Positions 1 through 11,329 are shown, counted from the first letter of the stretch. The stretch: 64,000 bases of DNA from Tetracentron sinense (GCA_015143295.1 CM026568.1:15754607-15818606); one strand, 5' to 3'. Notes: a model not told the origin generated them from the sequence alone. Numbers and translations: made by a program.

Positions 1-3000
1 GTTGGTTTTGAGATGGTAGATGCTATAGCTGAAGCTGAAGGGATATCCATGAGCAGTGTTTGCTTTAAAGCGCTTTTTGGAAAAGGTTCACACATTTTTA
101 ACACAGTTCGGAGTTAAAGCAATTCTTCATTGCTACAACTAAGTACATAGAAGAGCTGGAACAAAGTGGATCAATGAGCACTGTTATATTTCTCACAGTT
201 ACAATTCTCAACACATTGGGTTAATAGCATGCATCTTCTGGCTCTGTTGTACTATATTTCCTTACTGGATGATGTTTATGATGGTCTAATTTCGAGTTAC
301 TGGTTTAAGTGGAGCTATATTATCATAGATTTTCAATTTTCTACTGTAGCAACCATTCTATGAGATGCATTGTACTAAGCAGTGTTTTAAAAGGCATGTG
401 AGACTTATCCTCGAGGCTCGCCTCAGGGCGAGGCTTAAGGAAAATGCCTTGAGGCTTACGCCTCCGAGTGTGAGATTCACATGAGATGAATGCCCCACGC
501 CTTGTAACTCACTTTATGACTAAGGCAAACGTCTCATGCATTAACCTAAAATTGGTTTCTAGACTTCTAGCTACATAACTTAAGACTTCTGAAATTATTA
601 TTTTTATTTCTTCATTTTTCCCTCTTCAAGATTTCTTTGAAGTTGTCTGTTGGAATCCAAAATTCAATACATGAATTAATGACTAAGCATCATCTATTTT
701 GCGATAAGTATATGTACAAAAATGTAAATTTAGATTGAAGCTTTTCCTAGCCTTTCCAAGACGTACCTTTTTTTCTATATGATGATTGAATAATTTGTTT
801 ACAATTTCTTTATATTTATTGCAATTTTTTCTATATTCTAATTATTTTTTATTTACAAAATGAGAGTGTGAGGCTTACGCCTTTGGAGGCCCAAACGCCT
901 TGCCTCAAGTCTTCGCGTTTTAAAACATTAGTATTGAGTAGTGTTACAAATCTCGTTCTCGGGTTTTTATCAGCCAAAGTTTTTTTTCAGGACATTTTCG
1001 AATCTGAATTTTTTTTAGGTATTTCTCGCCTAAATCTCGGCAATGATTAAAAACATATATTAAAATTGCATGAAATAGTAATAAATATTACCAAGTTATA
1101 AATTCATTAAACCAACAACATTGTGTATTTCTCACGATATTTTAAAATCTCTGTTAAATATCGGCTAAATCTCGCGATATATACGGAATAAAAAGAGAAA
1201 ATTATATTTCTCACGAGATTTTTAATTTATCGCGATAAAAACGGAGTTTTAAACTTTAAATGTTTTTCTCAAGAGAAATTGGGTATTTCTCGGGAGATTT
1301 GTAACAGTGGTACTGAGTCATGTAACTTCTATGAATGCATAAATCTGTTGGATAACTTATTCCTCCAAATTATTTTAAATTCCATAGGAGTGTAGACTAC
1401 GCAGTTGATCCTAGCAGCACAAGTTCAATGTGAGTCAACTCCAAAATCCGGGCAAGAAAGTTTTAACATCATATTCTCTAATTTCCATGGTGATCTGTGG
1501 TGATTGTTTTAACTTATAACATAATGTAGTTATATGATTTCAAGAATCAAAATTTGTTACTTAAAACCAGGGTTACCCGATTCGCTGCTTACTATGCCAA
1601 ACGCGAACCTTTTACTTTCATTTCGGTTTATGAAAATTAGGGAACCCCGTAATCGTACCCAATGGCCTCGGTTCGACAAATTTTCTCTTTGGGTTTGCGA
1701 ACCACTCATAAAAAGACATTTATGATGGTTTTAAAAAATAAATATTTATAATATTTTTATTTACATGCTCAATATATATATATATATAATAAATATTTAT
1801 AATATTTTTATTTACATGCTTAATATATATATATATATATATATAAACGAACCAAACTAAAGAACCTAGGCAAACTGAGAAATGAATTGTCTCATCCTCC
1901 CCTAGCGAACTGGGTTCACTCTAGGGTGGCGAACCGTGAACCTGAATTCAAACCAAGTGAACTAGGTAACATTGCTTAAAACCAATAACTGAAAGCATGG
2001 TCTAGCTGACCAATCAAAGCTTCTCAGTGTTATAAAGATTTCGGCATTAGCTTTCATTAGATGTCGTATCTCAGAGATACTCCCTAAAATAAAACACAGG
2101 CCAGTGCTTCTTAGGCTGAACCTAGCTTCTTGGACTTTGAAGTTAGGTTCAATATACTTTCCCTTTTGGAAATTTGGAAACATAGAAAATTAACAGGAGA
2201 GAACAGCATGGTAGTGGGGCAGCATGGTAGTGGGGTTCACAGTGTTGGAGATTATTTTGAGAAGATATTATGAGAGTGAGAACCACATGGAAAAAATAAT
2301 ATTTGGGTGAGCCGATGAGGTATATACATAAAACTGACATTATTGTACTGAAAATGCTGATTCAAGAGCATTCCGAATTTTTTACAAGTCTATGAAGAGA
2401 CAAATTGAATCATAGAAAATTGAGATATTTGAAAACCAAGTGGGCTGAAAACAAGAATATGAAATATATTTGGGGCAGAAATGAAGTTCCCCAAGTATTA
2501 ATAGGCTCCCAATGATTAACTCATTAGAGCACCATGCCTCTGCATTGAACTTTTGCAGGTAGTGTTATCTGCAGTTACAAATTTTTGGAAGTAATGTCAT
2601 TTTATCATATCAACCCCATATATGTGGAGCCTTATAAGAATGAGAGACGAGTTGATGTGCTTGTTTTATTGGTCCTTGCTACTGTTGAGCTGCATTGTAA
2701 AAGTAATTCCTATCTATTTTCTAATAGGTATGGTAAGCAAAGCTTTCTAGTTATTGCAATTCTCATGCCTTTTGTCTGCTTCCCCAAATTTAGGTTGTAT
2801 AGGAAATGTTCCAGTTATGCTTGCCAAACCACAGACTTTCATGAATGTGAGCGGTGAGTCTGTAAGTAAGCTCAACTGGAAGGACATCTTTATTATTAAC
2901 CATTATCTCACGTTTTGGTTATTTACCATGATCTCATTTTACATTTTTGAACCTCTGGATTGTGAAGGTCGGATCCATTGTTTCATACTACAAGATTCCA

Positions 3001-5203
3001 CTGACGCAAGTACTTGTGGTAAAATATATATCATTCTCCAAGTTACTCATCCATTCACTCTTTTTCCTTTCTTTAATTTATGAACTTGCTCTTTTTCTTT
3101 TTCACAGATATTTGACGACTTAGATTTGCCTTTTGCAAAATTACGGCTCCTGCCAAAAGGCGGACATGGAGGGCACAATGGGTATATATCTCGTGTTTGT
3201 GTTAGATAATTTGTTAATTTTGCAGCATTATTCATATCCATAATCTATTTTCGCATGGAAAAAGGAGATCCAATGTTTCTTTCTTCAATATAGTTCCAAA
3301 AGTCAAGTTTTCCTTGAAATGGTTCATATACTGATAATTTAGCAACTCCTCAACCTTCCACTTGGAACTTAGAAGTTGGTAAGGCAATGCCAAACTCAAC
3401 ATTGACCTCCACAGAACCTATCATATCACCACATCTCTCCAAGCATTTTGAGTATTCTATGGATGGGGTGCGCGCCCGCGTGTGTGTGTGCATGTGTGGT
3501 GGGGGGGGGGGGGGGGGGTAACTTTATCATTGGTCTCTTCAAGATCATGCCTTAAAACTCTCAAGAAATCAAAATAAAAAATATAACATTTTAAAGGTGA
3601 GCTAAAAGCCTAAAACATGAACTTCCTGACATGTGATAACAGATTATAAAGTAAAAGAAGAAAGAGGCAGCTTTTATTGAACCATTTTGATAGAATTAGA
3701 GACGATTACATGTTAATGAATCCTATTAGTTATGATGAATGCTGTGCATCTGTACTGCTACTTACTCACATTCACTATGTCAGGTATGGGTTTTCCAAAT
3801 AAAAGTACACAAGACATGGGATAATCAATACAGTATATAACTCTTTTTATTAATAACTTTAAAAAAAATAAGAGACTGGGAGTGGAGACAATATCTGTAC
3901 TAGGAACAATATGAATTGTGTGACTCGTGAAATTAAAGTCATAGATCAAAGACTTGGCTAGAATTTTAAGAACACCCAAATCGGATGGAAACGAAATCCC
4001 TGTGCTATTCATTTTGACCAAGAGAATAAATGGTTGCATTTGAAGGGTTAATATACTATATATATACATTATTTCAGGAGTTTAGGCTCATAAGTTAGGA
4101 CTTTTACAGTAAAATTTCATTTGTAAACAACCGTGTTCTGTAATTTGATCGCTGAAATAAGAATGTGTAGTGATTGAAGGTATTGGAAAATTTTTCCATG
4201 AAAATCTCAATCCTGGAAAAATGTATCCATCCCTTTCATGCTGTTTTACAGCACTAGGCCAAAACATGCTAATTTTCTTTTTCTGTGCTGAATTGTTTGT
4301 TATTGTAGGGGATATCACATTGATTCACCGGTAGGAATATCTTGATATGCTAATAGCTTTGTACATGATGTTTGGAAGTATTGATCTTATCGGTCAAATT
4401 TATTGACATTAAAAGATTTGCCTCATTGGATCTTTACTTCTCATTGATTCATATCAAATTCCTTCTCTTGCAAGATAAACCGCTAACTTTTACTTTTGCT
4501 TTTTAAAATGAAGTTTAAAATGTGATTCCTAGAAATCATGATTCTGAAGGTTCCTTAAATTATGGGTTTTCCTAGAAAGCAACAATATCCCATCTAATTC
4601 GAGTATAGAAGCTTGTGAGATTCATTACTTTACCTCCTTTTGCAGGATGAGAAGTGTCATCGACCACTTCCAAGGGAATCGTGATTTTCCTCGTTTAAGA
4701 ATAGGTAGGATCCAGGAGCACCCAATTGCTTGCTTATATGGTCATATATTTTTCTATTTTTGGTTGCAGTTTTTTATACTGTTTATGGAATTTCTCCAAG
4801 GCATTGGAAGACCTCCTGGGAAGATGAATCCTGTCAACTTTGTTCTTCGATCATTTAATAAACAAGAACGTGAAGAGGTATGGAAAACACATATCTTCTT
4901 CTTCTCCATCTTCCTAATGTCTCCATGGCTCCATAGTTGTGCATTATTGAGTTTAGATACTGGAACTGGTCGCTTTGTATTATCTCTTGATCATTAATAT
5001 TAATGATCTCCTCATCCAATTTATGTTCATCCTAAATTGCATTGAATATATTTAGTCTTGTAATTGACATATGCATACACATAATAATAATAATAATAAT
5101 AGATTATTGATGTTGTGACTGTTGTCTGTTGTCTGTTTTCAGTTGGATTTCACCTTTCAGAGTGGATTAGAAGCAATACGAATTTTTTTGCTCGAAGGAT
5201 TTG

Positions 5204-5245
<42 letters not shown>

Positions 5246-5390
5246 TATTGATGTTGTGACTGTTGTCTATTTTCAGTTGGATTTCACCTTTCAGAATGGA
5301 TTAGAAGCAATACGGATTCTTTTGCTCGAAGGATTTGATAAAAGTGCGACATTTGTTAACAGTGCGAAACAATTGGAGCAACTTGATTAA
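1..5390 (+). CDS. PTH: Peptidyl-tRNA hydrolase, chloroplast type (3' part, seven exons)
   Basis: This enzyme releases peptides from peptidyl-tRNAs that drop off ribosomes; this subtype is expected in the chloroplast. Exons join in frame at GT-AG sites: 1-85, 2794-2861, 2968-3018, 3108-3181, 4646-4704, 4801-4877 and 5277-5390 (TAA stop), about 175 residues. The product starts at VGFEMVDAIAEAEGIS, runs through VMLAKPQTFMNVSGES (the Asn matches E. coli Pth Asn68), IFDDLDLPF (catalytic Asp region), PKGGHGGHNG (His113/Asn114 region) and GIGRPPGKM, and ends LEGFDKSATFVN...LEQLD. The start, transit peptide and the RHN catalytic His lie upstream of the window. Intron 1 (86-2793) carries three MITEs. 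The wording fits the chloroplast/CRS2-like branch, here closer to the plain hydrolase than to the splicing factor CRS2, from memory of the family. A duplicated last exon lies at 5143-5259. Confidence 0.93.
380..930. mobile_element. hAT-like MITE in PTH intron 1
   Basis: A 551-bp element with imperfect terminal inverted repeats: CAGTGTTTTAAAA on the left and TTTTAAAACATTA on the right. Inside the ends are GAGGC/GCCTC-rich stretches. It is flanked by GTACTAAG (372-379) and GTATTGAG (931-938), a decayed 8-bp target duplication as made by hAT transposases. No coding capacity. It abuts the next MITE and shares its flanking 8-mer. Confidence 0.65.
939..1309. mobile_element. hAT-like MITE, TGTTACAAATCTC family, copy 1
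   Basis: A 371-bp element. The left end is TAGTGTTACAAATCTC and the right end GAGATTTGTAACAGTG, giving 12-16 bp terminal inverted repeats. The flanks GTATTGAG (931-938) and GTACTGAG (1310-1317) are an 8-bp target duplication with one mismatch. The interior holds many short palindromic TCTCGCGAGA-like runs. A second copy in the opposite orientation lies at 42922-43272, which confirms the ends. Confidence 0.8.
1568..1974. mobile_element. hAT-like MITE, GTTACCnAGTTC family, copy 1
   Basis: A 407-bp element beginning CAGGGTTACCCGATTC and ending ACTAGGTAACATTG. It is flanked by a perfect 8-bp duplication CTTAAAAC (1560-1567 and 1975-1982). The interior has a roughly 50-bp tandem duplication (about 1737-1840) of an AT-rich block ending in TA dinucleotides. 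Another copy of the family lies at 49350-50454. Confidence 0.82.
1983..2793. other. Remainder of PTH intron 1
   Basis: I see no gene or recognisable repeat here apart from a short tandem copy of GGCAGCATGGTAGTGGGG near 2200-2240. The stretch ends in a normal 3' splice site, AAATTTAG, before exon 2. Confidence 0.5.
3182..4645. other. PTH intron 4 with GT run and 18-base poly-G tract
   Basis: This 1.46-kb intron has no recognisable gene or transposon. At 3466-3518 a GC/GT-rich simple sequence (GCGCGCCC, then TGTGTGTG) leads into an uninterrupted run of 18 G at 3501-3518. The intron ends in CTTTTGCAG. Confidence 0.6.
5081..5340 (+). repeat. Tandem duplication of the last PTH exon with an ATA microsatellite
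   Basis: Two copies of one block lie head to tail. Each has an (ATA)n run, then ATTGATGTTGTGACTGTTGT, a pyrimidine tract ending in CAG, and the exon start TTGGATTTCACCTTTCAG through GAAGGATTTGAT. Copy 1 uses the acceptor ending at 5142 (exon from 5143). Copy 2 uses the acceptor ending at 5276 and continues to the normal end of the gene. In copy 1 the GAT codon runs straight into AAT repeats: twelve Asn codons, then KLLML and a TGA at 5257-5259. The copies differ at only a few exon bases, so the event is recent. If copy 1 is spliced in, the protein loses its normal tail and gains an Asn run. Whether it is used cannot be seen from sequence. Confidence 0.9.
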
Positions 5391-5842
5391 GACTTAAATC
5401 ACTATGATATCTTTAGTGATCACTGCAGGACAAACATAGATCAGAGGAAGAAGATTGTGGATTATGGTAAATGGTGACATGTTTTCTGCTTTTAGGAAGC
5501 AGTGAATCTGGAACATTTCAAGAGAAGAAGGCCAAGTTGTAAGAGTTTCATGCCTCATGGCGTAAGCATTCATTATTTGTAATTGCAGCTTAAGCGGTCA
5601 AATAGTAAAAAATTTCATACTTGTAAAATGACTATTGAGTATATATTAAGAATTCAAACAAAAAAAAAAATTTGGTAGAATTAAGAATTCAATTACCCTT
5701 AGGTTTTGTTTGTTGTTAGTTAGAGATTACACAGCATTCCACAGTTTACCCAGCAGAGAAGGAAAAATGTAAACAATTTTTTTGTGGGTCGTATCTACTG
5801 TCTATAAATGTTGTAGATGTTCTAAAAAGAAGACTCATGCTT
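5391..5842. other. PTH 3' UTR and downstream flank
   Basis: This follows the TAA of the hydrolase gene and should hold its 3' UTR and polyadenylation region. An A-run near 5659-5670 and AT-rich sequence are present, but no exact polyadenylation site can be fixed. No other gene is seen before the MITE that begins near 5843. Confidence 0.45.
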
Positions 5843-6353
5843 ATGTTAGTTAAGGGCCGTTTGGCATCAATTCTATTGATTCTTTTATTTTGAAAAATAA
5901 TTAATTCTTTTAAAAAATTATTCTTATAATCGATTTTGTACCGTGAATGCATTTGGTAACTGTTAGTCAGAATCAATTATGAAAAAAAAAATAACAGAAT
6001 TAAATTTGGATGAAAAAATGAAAAATAAAAATAAAAATAAATAAAATTGTTTTAGGCATGCATTAAATATAGTTATATCATCAACACATATATAAGTATC
6101 ATAAAATACTAATATTTTAATTATGTCTCATCTATCTCGTAATTTTGATGCTTATCTTGATCGTTTTAAGCGTGTTTCTCAGAATTGATTATGAAAAGCG
6201 ACTTTTTTTTGTTCCCTAAAAATTGTGCCTAAATCAGGATGATTCTTAAAATTGTTTCCTAAAAATGACTTGCCAAACGCGTTTAGACTGATTCTTTTCC
6301 CGAGATAAGAAAAATCATTCCCGAGGAACGATGCCAACAACCCCTAACTAACA
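5843..6353. mobile_element. MITE with GGGCCGTTTGGCATC-type ends
   Basis: About 510 bp. The left end reads ATGTTAGTTAAGGGCCGTTT and continues GGCATC. The reverse complement of the right end reads ATGTTAGTTAGGGGTTGTTG, continuing GCATC, so the inverted termini span about 25 bp. Ends of the GGGCCGTTTGGCA type are common in non-autonomous plant hAT elements. The flanking duplication is obscured by the palindromic TTAGTTAA border. There is no coding sequence. Confidence 0.65.
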
Positions 6354-7500
6354 TGGGGTGTGTCTTAGGCAACTAGACTTACCGGTTGCGGTGGTACTGG
6401 ACTGCTGTTATGGTGTGCGAGTGCGGTGTATCAACCACCACTTGCAAGACTTGAGCTCGGGTCTGGTCCCTGGATAGACTATGTAATGACTTAGTTTCAT
6501 TTAGGGGGTTTTTAAAGTTGAAAGTGGCAACTCAAAATTCCTAAATATAACAAACGTCTCCAACTCATGTTATTTTTTCGGTGTGTGAAAAAATTAAATA
6601 TGATATATTATACAATATTTGTTAAAAAAAATTAAATATTTATTTAATTATGAATAAATTTAAGGCATATATATATATATATATATATGTTTCTCACGCG
6701 CGCTCTTATATGTCCACCCCAATCCTTACTCCCTTCTACAAACTTCTTCTCCAATTGCCATCACCTCTCCACAGTCTCTATTCACTGCCTCACGTCCTTA
6801 GTTTTTGGTTTGACAGATTTATTTAATATTTTATTTATTCTGTTGAAAATTAATAATATGATTCTTCATATTCATTTGATTATCTTTCTTTGATTGATAA
6901 GTGTTTGGAATTCAGTTATTTGTTTAAATTTTTTGCTTCTTTCTATTAAGCTAGTAAAATGAATGAAAATATGAGAAATAATGGGATGAACGAGACTGGA
7001 AAATTTTCAAACTAGCCCATTAGGTTTGCACTGTTTATCAATGGTTCACCTCTAAAATAGTATTTGGTCCATAAATATTATTGATGAGACAATCCAAACC
7101 CTTTAATCAAGCATGTGGTGATTGTAAATAGTTTTTTTTTTTTTTTTTTTTGGTGTGGAATTAAATTTTATGAAATTAATTGTGGGTAGTCAGTAATTGT
7201 AAAAAAAAAAAAATGGTATGTAGCCATAGGCAGTAATTGTAAAAAAAAAATGTTATGTAGCCCTCAAGTGTTAGGGTGCACTACCACCACTCTAAATTAA
7301 ATTAGACATAGAAAAAACAATAGAGCCTTTACTTATAATTGGGCAAGTTGGTGTTAGGAGTGGATATATAAATCCCTCTTCCTCTGTGGTGAAGAGAATT
7401 CACACACGCATCTCATGAACCCCAAGATACCAACCAAAGAATTAGGAAAAATCTGTTTGCATGGTCACGTATAGGGTTGTCAATGAGTATTGATATTATC
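6354..7500. other. Intergenic AT-rich spacer
   Basis: No gene is supported. There is a TA run at 6669-6688, a long T run near 7132-7151, and a short tandem duplication around 7186-7262 in which CAGTAATTGTAAAAAAAA and the bases after it occur twice. Confidence 0.5.
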
Positions 7501-7505
7501 AAGTA

Positions 7506-7734
7506 TATTAGAGGATATATGAAGAGTATTGTAATGTGAATGAGATACACCAAATCATTCAAGTGTATCTCATCACAATATTGGATTAGTATCAATCAAG
7601 GATTTAATTAGGATTTGAAATCAAAGATTTGATTAGATTAGGTTTCTATCTTAAGGTCAATGTAATCTCTATATAAACCCTATTAGAGTTCATTGTAATC
7701 ATCCAAGCAATTCAATAGAATTCCTTTTCTATCA
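7506..7734 (+). repeat. 5' LTR of the copia-like element
   Basis: A 229-bp direct repeat of 9109-9321. It contains the palindromic pair GATACACCAAATCATTC / AAGTGTATC and a TATA-like box at about 7663-7676. Confidence 0.8.
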
Positions 7735-9108
7735 TGGTACCCTGTAAATTTCTTCTTTGGTTACATTGATCTTCCTCAACTGATCTAGCCTTTCCGGCCC
7801 AAATTTTTTTTCCCCTTCTGTTATGCGTGTTTCTATTCCTTCCAATACCAAGCTTTTAGAAAGAAAGAAAAAAAAAAAGAAAAGGTCCTCCAAATGCCTT
7901 TTTCGGTAGCCTAATATTTTTGTTTCTTCCGTTTTGATTTGTGCAAATAAACAACAGTGCGTCAATGATGATAGTAGTGGGACTGTCGGGAGAGTGAATG
8001 AGAAGATGAGAAAGAAATACTTCTCTTATCAAACCTTTTCTTGTTGGGGTACTCCAACCAAAGTCCTCACATGCATCCCATCATCAAGCTTTTTCACCAC
8101 TGTCTTCTAATGTAAGGGTAACTACCACCGTCATCTAATATAGGGGTGTTATCGTTGCCATCTAAGGTGCTACTGTTGTTATCTCTCCCTCCCGTAATAC
8201 TGTGACTCTTGTATCTCTGCTGTGGATTGCATGATTTCTCCTCGGCTTCATGCCAACTTGACATTGTCAACATATAGTCGGTCCAAACAACTTTGCCAAG
8301 AACCGTATGGGTCACCACCTCTACTATGGCTTCCGGACCACAATCCCATCTAACAAGATAGCTCTTGCCCGGATCTTCATTGATCAAGAAATTGGTAGGA
8401 CAACTGGTTTTGAAGAAGCAGTGAAGCATGTGATGGTGTTCCCTGAGCTGTTGTTATCATCTTTATCAGAAGCCCGCAATGATCGCCGGCTAAACCCATG
8501 GCTGCCATCATCTGCGCCAATTTTTTTTAGGGTTTTAATTAAACCCTCGTCCCTGTTTGGCATTTCATTAAAAAAAAAAGAGCCCATGAGGCTCACATGT
8601 CAAGCCTACAGAGGTCATATTTTGACGTCCACGGAGACCATTTTAGGCCTATGTAGGCTCATTCCCAGCCTATTAAGGCTGCCTTTCTCAGCCCATAGAG
8701 GCACACTTTTAGCCCATAGAGGCTCCATACCTTTGGTCCATAGAGGCTAGTATTCACAGCCCAAGCAGCCCATATCTTTTGCCCATTGAGGCCTATTTCA
8801 GGCCTTTTTAAAGGCTAATTTTCATGGCCCATAAAGGTCCTTTTTCAGGCCCATTGGAGGCCCCCTTCTTCATGACATGGTAGGAAATCCAGTGGGCATC
8901 CCAGGGTTTTCAAATGTGGAAGTCATGGTATAGCACCCGAATTCATTCAAGCATGAAAACCCATTGAGCAGACCTCATAGCACACAACTTTCTACTTTAG
9001 CAAAATCATGATGATTGAAGGATTAAAGCGGAGGAAAAGCTATCAAGCAGACTTCTTTTAATGGCAAATACATGGAGATTTTTCAATCCCCATATATTTG
9101 AGGGGGAG

Positions 9109-9321
9109 TATTAGAGGATATATGAAGAGTTTTGTAATGTGAATGAGATACACCAAATCATTCAAGTGTATCTCATCACAATATTGGATTAGCATTAATC
9201 AAGGATTTGATTAGGATTTGAAATCAAGGTTTCTATCTTAAGGTCAATATAATCTCTATATAAACCCTATTAGAGTTCATTGTAACCATCCAAGCAATTC
9301 AATAGAATTCCTTTCCTATCA
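9109..9321 (+). repeat. 3' LTR of the copia-like element
   Basis: A 213-bp direct repeat of the 5' LTR, directly preceded by the purine tract at about 9098-9108 and followed by AAGTC. Confidence 0.8.
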
Positions 9322-9489
9322 AAGTCCTGATAACATCGTATCAAATTTTATCCAAATTCCTTTATTAAGGTAATTAGCCAAATATTTATCCGGCAGAGCA
9401 ATTTGAATGTGATTGTTACTATCTATTTGTAATCGAATCCAAATTGAATTTTGGTAATTCCATCGTATCAATATTTGAACACATATAAA

Positions 9490-10819
9490 TCTCTACTATT
9501 ATTAGTTTATTACTATTATAATGAGAGAATGAGTGATAGAATCATAATTAACTACACCCCATAATTAAAAGAAATTCCTAAAATTGTAAGAAAACAAAAA
9601 AAAAAAGTCAAAATTGTCCCTACCTTCTTCCTCTTTCCAACTTTTCCTACCAAAACTCAGGAACCTCTTTATGCAGCAATGACTCTAGATCCCTTTCTCT
9701 AACCCTTGAAATATATTTCTCTTCTTCCTTATTTTTTTTTCTTCCTAATTAAGACCGACTTAAACGATATCAACTAGGATTTTTGGGAGCATGAGCCGCA
9801 TTCATTATTGATATATGATTTTGCGATGGATGCTGAAGACTAAGACTTTGATTTTGAAAGGTCTGCAGGTTTGAGTCTTTTGGTTTATTATTCCATAGAG
9901 ATGAGCTTTGAAGGAACTCAGGTTCGGCAATAGAATAAGAGTTTCAATTTATTGGGCAACTCCTTTTGAAGTTAGGGTTTCAAATTATTGAAGAAAATAG
10001 GAATATGAAAAGCATATTTCTAATCAGCTCCTATAACTTCGTCTTCACCATCTATTTGAGGAACCAATCAAAGAAGAAAGAGCAGGATTGCACGGGTGGT
10101 GTTACAGTCTTTTTGTCAAAGACAGTAACAGGAAAGAAGATGAACATAGGGTTATTTCTGTCATTATGCTAAGTGTTTTATCAAAAATAATATATATTTT
10201 TTTTAAAAAATTAACTTATGGGGTGTAGTTATCAATTAGTGGGGTGCGGGTAAACCCACCCAAAAACTATTTCCGATAGTTATCCATACTATTATTTTAT
10301 TCTCTCTCCTATATGGTTATAAATTTGCAAAGAAAGAGGGGTTGAAAGATAAGATCAAATGTCGTTTTAAACGTAGTGGACATGACGGTTATAATTAGCT
10401 GCAGGATATCTCTTCCCCGTATTTTCTCTCCTATACTGTTCTAACAATCTCATCCTCATATCTTCTCTCTTCTACGATATCTTTTTTTTCTTCTTATATA
10501 CGGTTCTATATATCCACCTTTATTTCTATATCGTATCTCTTTCTCCTAAACTTCTCTAACTACTCGTGTCTGCAAGTGAGTGAAGACACAAAGATAAGAT
10601 AAGGCGTAGATGTTTCAAGAGTTCGAAATTTTCTTTGAGGTAGCGAGAAAGCATCTTCAAAAACAAATTATTTTCTTTCCTAGAGTTTGGATTAAATGAA
10701 TTACTACTCCTTTTCCTTTCAGATTGCAAATAAGTTTCTTCGGTTTTAGAATTTCTTGGGACTGTACAATTGTTTGGATTGTACACTCATGTGCATCGCA
10801 CGTGCCATCCGTTAGCTAG
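9490..10819 (+). mobile_element. Non-autonomous Helitron
   Basis: The proposed 5' end is TCTCTACTATTATTAG after an A. The proposed 3' end is a short palindrome, CATGTGCATCGCACGTG, followed by CCATCC and terminal CTAG before a T (10816-10819). This is the TC...CTRR plan with a subterminal hairpin known for Helitrons, and the end closely resembles those of other copies in the window. No Rep/helicase coding is seen. The 3' end is secure; the 5' end is less so. Confidence 0.55.
9549..10231. mobile_element. Terminal-inverted-repeat element nested in the Helitron
   Basis: About 683 bp with near-perfect inverted ends: TAACTACACCCCATAATTAA on the left and its mirror, TTAACTTATGGGGTGTAGTT, on the right. 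No clear target duplication and no coding region are seen, so the superfamily is undecided. Confidence 0.6.
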
Positions 10820-11303
10820 TCTAATACTATAATGAGAATTGGAGGGTTGAGGCGTTGATTGAATTTTTATTTTTTAACTCTCTTAAAGTGAGAATTGGTG
10901 GGCTTGATTGAGTTTTAAAATTTTAAAACTCTTAAAGATAACACATAACTTAATAACTGTATTCCTTTTATATAGCCTTCGGATAGAGCACGATTCCTCA
11001 ATTAAAATTAAAATATCTCCTCTTATCTAACTCCCACCTAATCTCTCTCTCTCTCTTTCTGCCAATTGTGATTGAACGTGAGAGTTCAATCTTCACTCTC
11101 ACGTGCATCGCACGTGCCACCCTCTAGTAACTTAATAACTGTATTCCTTTTATATAGCACTCGGATAGAGCACGATTCCTCAATTAAAATATCTTCCCTT
11201 ATCTAACGGCCACCTAATCTCCCTCTCTCTCTTTCTGCCAATTGTGATTGAACGGTAAAGTTCAATCTTCACTCTCACGTGCATCGCACGTGCCACCCAC
11301 TAG
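10820..11303 (+). mobile_element. Helitron abutting the previous one, with its 3' half duplicated
   Basis: TCTAATACTATAATGAG starts immediately after the CTAG of the preceding Helitron. The first 3' terminus (hairpin CACGTGCATCGCACGTG, then CTAG at 11124-11127) is followed at once by a second copy of the last ~180 bp (10946-11127 repeated as 11128-11303), ending again in CTAG. Head-to-tail Helitron arrays are known in plants. The repeated block includes a CT microsatellite. Confidence 0.65.
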
Positions 11304-11329
11304 TATATATAGAGAGAGAGAGAAGGATA

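Larger units (their letters stand above)
7506..9321 (+). mobile_element. Non-autonomous LTR retrotransposon, probably Ty1/copia type
   Basis: A 1.8-kb fossil with two direct LTRs, 7506-7734 and 9109-9321, both starting TATTAGAGGATATATGAAGA and ending near TCCTTTYCTATCA. Flanks AAGTA (7501-7505) and AAGTC (9322-9326) look like a 5-bp target duplication. TGGTACC follows the 5' LTR at the primer-binding position. A purine tract, TTTGAGGGGGAG, precedes the 3' LTR, as is usual in copia elements. The LTR carries a TATA-like CTCTATATAAACCC. The interior has no gag or pol; part of it (about 8580-8870) is a degenerate series of AGCCCATAGAGGC-like units. The LTRs differ by several substitutions and one indel, so the insertion is not very recent. 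Confidence 0.82.

Noticed and set aside
4647-4997. 116-residue frame beginning MRSVIDHFQGN
   Set aside because: It starts inside PTH exon 5 and reads through the intron and exon 6 by chance; the spliced gene explains the conserved part.
8307-8750. 147-residue frame with an overlapping 111-residue frame on the other strand
   Set aside because: Both lie in the interior of the copia-like element and its AGCCCATAGAGGC repeats; neither resembles gag.
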